Source: Notolepis coatsorum
Lineage: Eukaryota; Chordata; Actinopteri; Aulopiformes; Paralepididae
NCBI GenBank assembly: GCA_963971535.1
Contig: OZ020592.1
Span: 123,862,464 to 123,926,463 of the forward strand
Reading direction: 5' to 3'
DNA length: 64,000 nucleotides
Part shown: positions 56,559 through 64,000 of the stretch, piece by piece
Layout of the letters: each line of letters opens with the position of its first letter
Numbering within the stretch: the first letter of the stretch is position 1
Notes under the pieces: generated by a model
Told to the model about the DNA's origin: nothing
The model's input: only the letters and a program-made list of their open reading frames with translations
Databases searched by the model: none
Program-made: the position numbers and the translations under genes

Positions 56559-57992
56559 AACTGAGGGGTACAATTCCCTGACTGTATTACTAGATATGAT
56601 ACTTACTACCACTACCTTTGTACTTAATATTCGGCCACCCAGTACTCGGCATAAATATATTATGATGAACACTGTCACGTAGATGAAACGGATCCAACAC
56701 AAATGTACGAATTAGAAATAGGTCTTTATTTCTACACAGCGATGGTGTGTAGAGCAAGCACTTAATCAAATCAATCACATTTATGAATGGGAATTAGTAT
56801 GCACTTTTATGGCAAGAGTATTCGTCGGTATATCAATAGAGAATGTCCAATCTCTGAAGGCGCAGGTGGTACATATACGACCTGGAATAGTTTAAGGAAT
56901 AACAGCAATGGTACTTTAATGATTATAGGCTGGATACACTAGGGGGGGTTAATCCGGTCGCTTGTAAGCCGACAGGAGTAGGAAGGGGGGGGGGGGGGTA
57001 GAGTCCGGCCGCCTCATCCGGCCAAGGGTATCCCAGGTGAACCCACTGTAGTGCCGTTCAATGCGCCGGCGATCCTTGGACCACAGATGAAAGCAGGTGG
57101 ACTCTCTGTGAGCCGGCTCTCTCCGGTCCACGGGGGAGAGACGTGAAGCGACCTCGTCTTGCAGAGCGTCTCCTCACCTTGCGTCCTCTCCAGGGGGGGG
57201 GGTTCCAACACACGGCAGTGTCGGGGGTCTTTATCCATGGAATAATCAACGTATACAAAGCATAATCCGTGCCTGGGAAGGCGGGCTGTCGTCGGTAGAA
57301 TAATCCGGTATACAGGTCCACTCGCTCGTCGGCTCTGGGGCTCCTCGGGTGCAGCTTCACGTGGGGTCAACCACCCTGGATAAGCAGCCAGTTCTCTGCC
57401 CGAAACGATGGGGTACTGACTACGGTAGTATTCTCACCGCACGAAGCACTATATATTAACAGACTATTATTAGCTTAATAGACTACGTCCAACTCGACGA
57501 TATAGTGCCAAATATGACTATTCAAATATTAATATACACGATGTCTCAATACCGATGGTAGGCGAACTTGGCCTTACTCCCACACGTGGCGTCGCGGGGA
57601 GGCTTTACGTCTGTGACTCTATTGGAGGGTAAGAAACTGGACTGAAAAGAAAGTCCTACTTTAGTAGCGCAGTATATATACGCACTATGAACAAATAGTC
57701 CCATTAGTGGTGCGGTAGCCAGATTCCTACGCGGAACTAGGACTTGTTCGTACATGTTGAGCGGTACGTTTGAACTGGGTCTGAGGGGTATGGCAGCCTG
57801 GCACCAAGGTCTCGACCAATAGTAGAATGGAGACTATTATGGGATGTTCAGTAGGCTAGAATGGATATTCAATGCATATTGTACAAGGAATATACAAGGG
57901 ATATCAGGGAATATTAGAGAATATACAAATACAATTAAATATATATATATAAATAAATATATATATTCGGTTTAATCTGGCCCTTCACAACA
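56559..57992 (-). mobile_element. BEL/Pao 3' LTR
   Basis: About 1.43 kb. On the minus strand it begins TGTTGTGAAGGGCC at 57992, preceded by a purine-rich tract (cagggggtggc). It ends in the aattgtacccctcagtta region at 56559. The part from 56559 to about 57370 is nearly identical to 63188-64000; the main visible difference is a G-run length near 56990. Confidence 0.9.
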
Positions 57993-60900
57993 GCCACCCC
58001 CTGATTGGTCCCAGACCTAATCAGTTAAACAGAGACAGATTAATCGCGTTGTCTATTTACACATAAGGGTCTGCTGTAGGGGTCAGTCAACTTCACAAAG
58101 TCATAGGGTTATAGGGTCATGGTCATCATCGATTGTGTCTGGGAGTCGGGGCAGTTCTATGAGCCTCGCCACGGGACGGGTGTAAGTGCGACCCTGGACG
58201 AGCACTTCAGCTGCTCGGACCTTGCCGTCGGCACCGGTGATCACTTTGCTTACGCGGCCGGCCGGCCACATAGCTCTGGGCAGTGATTGATCAATAATCA
58301 TGACGACTGTTCCTTCTGTCAAATTGTCTCTCTCCTTTACCCACTTCTGGCGGGTCTGTAGAGACGGTGGGTAGTGCAGTAGGAAACTGCTCCAAAACTT
58401 GTCGGCTAATACTTGGCTGTACCTCCACATTCGTCGGCCGTTCGCTTCTTCAGGCCGGTACATTGTCTGGGGTAACGCGGGATCTAGCCGCCCCATCAGG
58501 AGTGTGTTGGGGGTAACTGGGTAGATAACAGTGCTCAATCCACAGAACACAGGCTTCTTATTTTCCACCTCCTCTGGACTTGCTTCCCTCGGGATAGGCA
58601 TGGGCCACTGTCCTTCCGGGAGTCTTAGGAATGCGGGGCCGTCACTGTAAGCATTGTGACGGGTGAGGTCATCCAGGGGCATTCCCCGGGTGATGACGTC
58701 AGCTGGGTTCTGTTTTGTATCAACGTAGCGCCACTCTGTTTCTCCGGTTAACTCTTCGGTTAAGTCTTGAATCTCGGTGACTCTGACTCCCACGAAGACT
58801 TTGTACTTGCATGAGTCCGATTTGATCCAGGCGGGTACTGTCGTGGAATCTGACCACAGGATTGTTCTAGACACCGGTATGGTGAGCTCACGTTGGATGA
58901 GCGTGGCTAGGTGCGCTCCGGCTAGGGCTGCGCAGAGCTCTAGGCGTGGGATAGATTGTTGCTTGCGTGGGGCTATTCTCGAGCGGGCGAGGACAAATGC
59001 TGTGTAGATCTCTCCCCCCCTTTCTTGGGCCCGCAAGTAGGCTACTGATCCGTATGCGACCTCTGAGGCGTCACTGAAGACGTGTAAGTCCATTTTACAT
59101 GTCTCTGGCCTCACCGTGGGTGGGAAGTAGCTTCGGCGCATATTAACGCCTGGGAGTGAGTGGAGCTCCATCTCCCACTCTCTCCAGGTGGATGCAAGGT
59201 GTGCGGGAATGGGGTCGTCCCAGCCCTGGTCCTTGTCCCACAATGCTCGTACAATCATTTTTGCCCTGGTGGTGTACGGTAGAATACATCCTAGCGGGTC
59301 ATATTGTCGGGCGAGTGTTGTGTACACACTCCGTCTGGTGGTCGGCGCCGCCGCCGGCCTTCCCTGCTCCGTAGTCAGGGGCTTGTGTCTGTAGTGAAGC
59401 GAATCTGTTTTGAATCGCCACACCAATCCCAGGGTCATCTCCTGGGCTTCTCCCGGGATTGTAGCCATCCAGGTCTCGCTGCTGGCTGCCTTGTCCTCGG
59501 AGGAGAGGCTGCGCAGTACTTGCGGATCGCTGCTGGCCCACTGCCTGAGATCAAAGCCGCCTTTGATCAATGAGGCGCGGAGTTTAATCAGGAGAGCCTC
59601 GGCTTCTTCCTGGGTTGAAAGGCTTTGTAGACAGTTGTCTACGTAGAAGCTGTTCTTTACGCTGTGTCGGACCTCTTCGTCCGCTGCTGGGTCCTCTGCT
59701 ACATGTTTCTGTAGTGCAAATGTAGCACAGCAGGGGCTGCACGTCGTTCCGAAGGGGAGGACTTCCCATTGGTAGATGGCTGGGTGCTCATCTCCTGGCT
59801 TCTCTCTCCATAGGAACCGTAACAGGGGCTTGTCCTCCTCTACTAATCTCACCTGCAGGAACATTCCTTTAATGTCCCCGCTGATGGCCACCTTTTCCTG
59901 GCGGAAGCGGAGTAGAACGCCGAGTAGGGAGGGGCCGAGTGTGGGACCGGGCAGTAACTCTTTATTCAGATTTTGGGATCCGATCTGGTAGCTGCAGTTA
60001 AATACTATGCGGTCTTTACCGTTGTGATGGACCTTGTGGTGAGGCACGTACCACGATTCAGTGGTCTGGTCAGCCTCTTTAATGTCCATCTTTGTGACGT
60101 GTCCCGCTGTGATGAGCTTCTCAATCTCAGCGCGGTATACACTCTCTTGGGCGGGGTTCTTGGCTAAGCGCCGCTCCGTGTTCAGCAGGTACCGTTCTGT
60201 GGCGTCTGTCTTGGCGTGGAAAGTAGGCATTCCTTCTCGCCGCAGGAGTGGCGTGGCGTATCTCAACACGCCGTTGACCGGGACTCTCTTGGTCCCTGTC
60301 TCGAGGAGGTGAATGGCGTAAATGTCATCTTTAGAGCGAATGTCTTTCTTTCCGTTCTTAAAGGGCATTTGTTCCAAGGTCCATAGCCGCTCTACGTGTT
60401 GCAGGAGTGCGGTTTCTCCCTCTGTGACTCGGGAGTGGAGACATCTAGTGGCTGTACTTCGGTTGAGAGATTTGGCGAGCGGGCCTTGGAGAGTCCATCC
60501 CAAACGGGTCTCGACTGCTGCAGGACAGCCTCGGGGTCCGGTATGAACCCGGTCTATCGGGACAATGAGGTCTGCATGGTCGGAGCCTATCAACAGGGTC
60601 GGCATAGCATTGTCTATGAGCGGGATCGGTAACTTGCGCAGATGTACATATTTCTCCATCAGCTTGGCGACGGGGTATGTGTACCGCGACAGTCCTATTT
60701 CTTGGCTGGTGAAAGCGTCTGTAATCTGGTACCGTCGCTCAGGCTGGCCGCTTGCTGCGATAGAGAATGAGACATTCTCGCCCTTTATCGTCTTCAAATC
60801 TCGTCTTATTGTCCGAATTGTCATTTGGGTTTCGCTTCCCCGCAGCCCTAGCTGGGCCGCAGCGGAGGCGAGCAGAAGGGTCTTCTCGGACCCGTCATCG

Positions 60901-63187
60901 AGGACGGCGTAAGTGTCCAGGACTTTATTCTGGTAGCTTAGTGTCACACGCACTACTTTTAGGAGTACTCGGGCTCCACTGCTGCTGGCGGGATCGATGT
61001 ACATGACGCTCGCTTTGCTGCTGGATGGTGCGGGTGAAGGGCGCCGTCTGTTACTGTCGTGAAGTATGTCCAGATGGGCTCCATCGCACTTGGTGCACCT
61101 TTTCTTTAAGCGGCATTCGGCTGCCATGTGTGAGCGCGCACAGCGAAAACAGCGCTTGTTGGACTTTATCCATTGACTTGCTTCCTCCGCGTTCAGCTTG
61201 GGGAAGGAGTCACATTGCGCTAGCCAGTGTTCTTTCTCACAGTAGGGGCACACTATCTTCCACTTCTCCGTTCTGGAGGGGGTACTGTGGCTCCTGCTGC
61301 TCGGTACTGACTCCGATTGGTGCATCACAGTCACCGATCTTCTTCCATCATTTAGTCGTCTGGTTCCTTCTCTGGAGCCAGGGGTGCTCCGTCCGAATGT
61401 ATCTAGCCGTAGGCTGCTGACTTCTCTCGCCAGGAAGTCTGCTAGATCGAGGAGGTTCGGTTCGGGGCCATTCGGGTCTCGGTGGTCTCTCTGTCGCCTA
61501 AAACGCTCCTGTCGAGCGGGCGGCAGCTTCTCCAAGATCCTTTCCACATTTGAGTTGGCGTAAAGTTCATGCCTCCCCTTCTCTCTCTGCGCTCCCAACA
61601 TCCCTACCAGGGACTGCACTCTGATGGACAGGTCGTCCAGTGCTCGATTGTCTATTGCTGGGGGTAAGCGGTCGATGTGTCGGATCTCCTGGATCACGTA
61701 ATCCCATATGCGCCCATACCTCTGGTCCAATGCTACCAGCGCTGCTGTGTATGGGGTGGTGGAAGTCGCGTAGGCGAGCGCTATATTATGTGCGCGGGGT
61801 ACCTTTAAGTGCTTCAGTAGGATGGCGTATTTGTGGCGTTCATCCAATACATCCACCAACATGGTCTCCAGACACATGCGGAGTTCTGTATACTGGGCCC
61901 GGTTCTCTTGGGTGAAGTCGGGTACCATAGGCGTGCCAATGTATGACGCCGACTGTGGATACATCGGCGAGCGTTGGGGGAGAGGCCTCCCAGGCGAGTC
62001 TCCTCCCGCTCCTTGGTATGGGCTGGTACCGGCAGTGTACCATGGCCCGCTTGTCCAGGTGCTGTTCCTCGGTGCGGGTCGTGCGTCGTGCTCACCCGGT
62101 GGAGTCGGGGGTCTGTAGCGCAGCTCCGCGGGAGTATAGCCTGGGCTGTACCGGACCTCCTGGTCCGGTAGAGTACTGTGCTGTCGTCGGGCGTGGTTCT
62201 CCTCCTCTTCCTCTTCGTCTTCAGTTAGGTCATCCAGTGCTTGTAGTCTCTGGTTTAGCCTCTCCACAGGATATGCTGCTCCTTCCCGGTTGCTAGGTCT
62301 CGCTTGGACCGGTGGGGGGAGGTGGTCTGTGGGGGGTATAGACCTCGTCTGTTGGTCAAGTTCAGGGTTGTTTACTCGGCTAGGGGATGCCGCCCTGGAG
62401 GTGTGTCTAGACGAGTTCCTGGAGCCTCTGGCGGAGGGAGAGGGTGTTGTCCGTCTGATCAGCTGTTCTATTAGTTGCGCTTGCTGTCTGTCGCGCTCTG
62501 CGTCCCGTAGAGCACCAGCAGCTGCTCGCTGGCTGTCTGCTCGGTCTCGGGCCACATTCTCTTCTCTCTGAATGCGTCTTATTTCTAGACGTATATGCTC
62601 TTCTTCGCTCCGCTGCTGGATCTGCAGTCGGTCGCGTTCAGCAGCGGCGTTCAGGCTGATGAGGAAGGCCTGCTGTAGGGTCCTCTCTGCCTCGCTGGGA
62701 GAAGGCGGTTGTATAGGGGAGCCTTCCCTCGGGGTACTCCTTGCGGAGCCTTGGAGCTCTATCTCCACGGTGCTCTCCCCGTCTTCTTCCGTGCCGAGTT
62801 CTCTCTCGGTAGCGTTGTATTCCTCCCGGGACTCATCAGGGACTACTTCTTCAGTACTGGCGGGGTGTGAAGTCATGTCTGGTTCCCACTGGTCCCCACC
62901 GTGAACTTGGTCAGTTACATTAGAACCCGTAGGGGCCTCTATGGTCGGGGTAGTCTGGGCATTGGGGTTAGACATACTTTTACTTTCTAGTTTTACCGCG
63001 TTTACTGTTAGTAGAAGACTAGGTTGTTGACTGACAGCGTAAGCCTCTAAGTACTGAGGGAGCCGTCGTTCGCGCTGCGGGCGTTGGTTAGGAGGATCGT
63101 TTCGTGGAGTGTTCATCATAGGCCATTTCAATATTAATAACACTATATTAATATTACACTAATTACCCTCCGGCTCGAAGGACCAAT
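57993..63187 (-). mobile_element. BEL/Pao internal region (gag-pol), young
   Basis: A single minus-strand open frame of 1680 codons (63143-58101). Parts in order: a charged N-terminus with RERRLPQYLEAYAVS; a DUF1759-type gag region (MLVDVLDERHKYAILLKHLK); Cys/His knuckles (CFRCARSHMAAECR); an aspartic protease (AVLDDGSEK near 60900); a Pao-type reverse transcriptase with the YVDN motif near 59640; RNase H (HVFSDASEVAYGS, LWSDSTTVPAWI) and a C-terminal DUF5641-like segment (WPAGRVSKVITGADGKVRAA). A primer-binding site lies next to the right LTR. The element looks almost whole but incomplete, with about one break. The near-identical LTRs imply a recent insertion. Confidence 0.92.
63169..63185 (-). 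promoter_or_regulatory. Primer-binding site, tRNA-Tyr type
   Basis: On the minus strand TGGTCCTTCGAGCCGGA starts a few bases after the 5' LTR. It is the complement of the 3' end of animal tRNA-Tyr (CCGGCTCGAAGGACCA with the added CCA). This marks the right LTR as the 5' LTR and fixes the strand. Confidence 0.75.
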
Positions 63188-64000
63188 TTTAACTGAGGGG
63201 TACAATTCCCTGACTGTATTACTAGATATGATACTTACTACCACTACCTTTGTACTTAATATTCGGCCACCCAGTACTCGGCATAAATATATTATGATGA
63301 ACACTGTCACGTAGATGAAACGGATCCAACACAAATGTACGAATTAGAAATAGGTCTTTATTTCTACACAGCGATGGTGTGTAGAGCAAGCACTTAATCA
63401 AATCAATCACATTTATGAATGGGAATTAGTATGCACTTTTATGGCAAGAGTATTCGTCGGTATATCAATAGAGAATGTCCAATCTCTGAAGGCGCAGGTG
63501 GTACATATACGACCTGGAATAGTTTAAGGAATAACAGCAATGGTACTTTAATGATTATAGGCTGGATACACTAGGGGGGGTTAATCCGGTCGCTTGTAAG
63601 CCGACAGGAGTAGGAAGGGGGGGGGGGGTAGAGTCCGGCCGCCTCATCCGGCCAAGGGTATCCCAGGTGAACCCACTGTAGTGCCGTTCAATGCGCCGGC
63701 GATCCTTGGACCACAGATGAAAGCAGGTGGACTCTCTGTGAGCCGGCTCTCTCCGGTCCACGGGGGAGAGACGTGAAGCGACCTCGTCTTGCAGAGCGTC
63801 TCCTCACCTTGCGTCCTCTCCAGGGGGGGGGGTTCCAACACACGGCAGTGTCGGGGGTCTTTATCCATGGAATAATCAACGTATACAAAGCATAATCCGT
63901 GCCTGGGAAGGCGGGCTGTCGTCGGTAGAATAATCCGGTATACAGGTCCACTCGCTCGTCGGCTCTGGGGCTCCTCGGGTGCAGCTTCACGTGGGGTCAA
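63188..64000 (-). mobile_element. BEL/Pao 5' LTR, runs off the window
   Basis: 813 bp of the right LTR, a direct repeat of 56559-57370. Its outer end lies outside the window. Confidence 0.93.

Noticed and set aside
58777-62904. Many plus-strand open frames across the BEL region
   Set aside because: Shadows of the long minus-strand gag-pol frame.

Overview
The window reads as intronic DNA of a teleost fish. Six coding exons of one host gene, oxct1 (succinyl-CoA:3-oxoacid CoA transferase, SCOT), lie on the minus strand at 40358-40465, 27110-27224, 19785-19879, 18536-18584, 17385-17457 and 10709-10784. Their splice phases fit exactly and together they give 172 codons from the middle of the enzyme, including the catalytic glutamate. 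The 5' and 3' parts of the gene lie outside the window or were not found in it. Almost everything else is transposons, SINEs, LINEs and tandem repeats of kinds typical of fish.

Layout. 1-10.7 kb: L2 fragments, three or four hAT elements, a TA-flanked MITE and tRNA-type SINEs. 11.6-14.0 kb: a large codon-periodic minisatellite. 14.2-16.0 kb: a hAT carrying L1 pieces. 16-20 kb: SINEs, a TTAA-flanked MITE, three oxct1 exons, and (CA)n, (GA)n and GGAGG tracts. 20.2-26.1 kb: an old Ty3/Gypsy fossil on the minus strand, its 3' LTR split by a stack of DNA transposons. 27-31 kb: an oxct1 exon, a SINE-derived minisatellite, an L2 copy and an inverted duplication. 31.2-40.36 kb: a minisatellite with transposon insertions that runs up to and into the end of an oxct1 exon. 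40.5-50 kb: LINE tails, a GH38 mannosidase-like gene fragment, a Tx1-type LINE ORF1 carrying two TTAA elements, a Mutator-like element and a SINE. 50.3-52.6 kb: a piggyBac-like element inside a small minisatellite. 53-56.5 kb: L2 with a hAT inserted in its reverse transcriptase. 56.5 kb to the end: a young BEL/Pao element on the minus strand, whose right LTR runs off the window.

Most notable: (1) the roughly 3.3 kb minisatellite next to exon 40358-40465 is an amplification of that exon's own 5' splice donor, so the intron begins with well over 100 donor copies; (2) the 49-nt exon has a (TG)n tract where the polypyrimidine tract should be; (3) two long-TIR elements with perfect 9-bp target duplications form one Mutator-like family; (4) a minisatellite at 28.3-29.4 kb grew out of the interior of a SINE. 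Most transposon boundaries are supported by target duplications or by empty sites within the window. Family names come from motif recognition, not from a database search.
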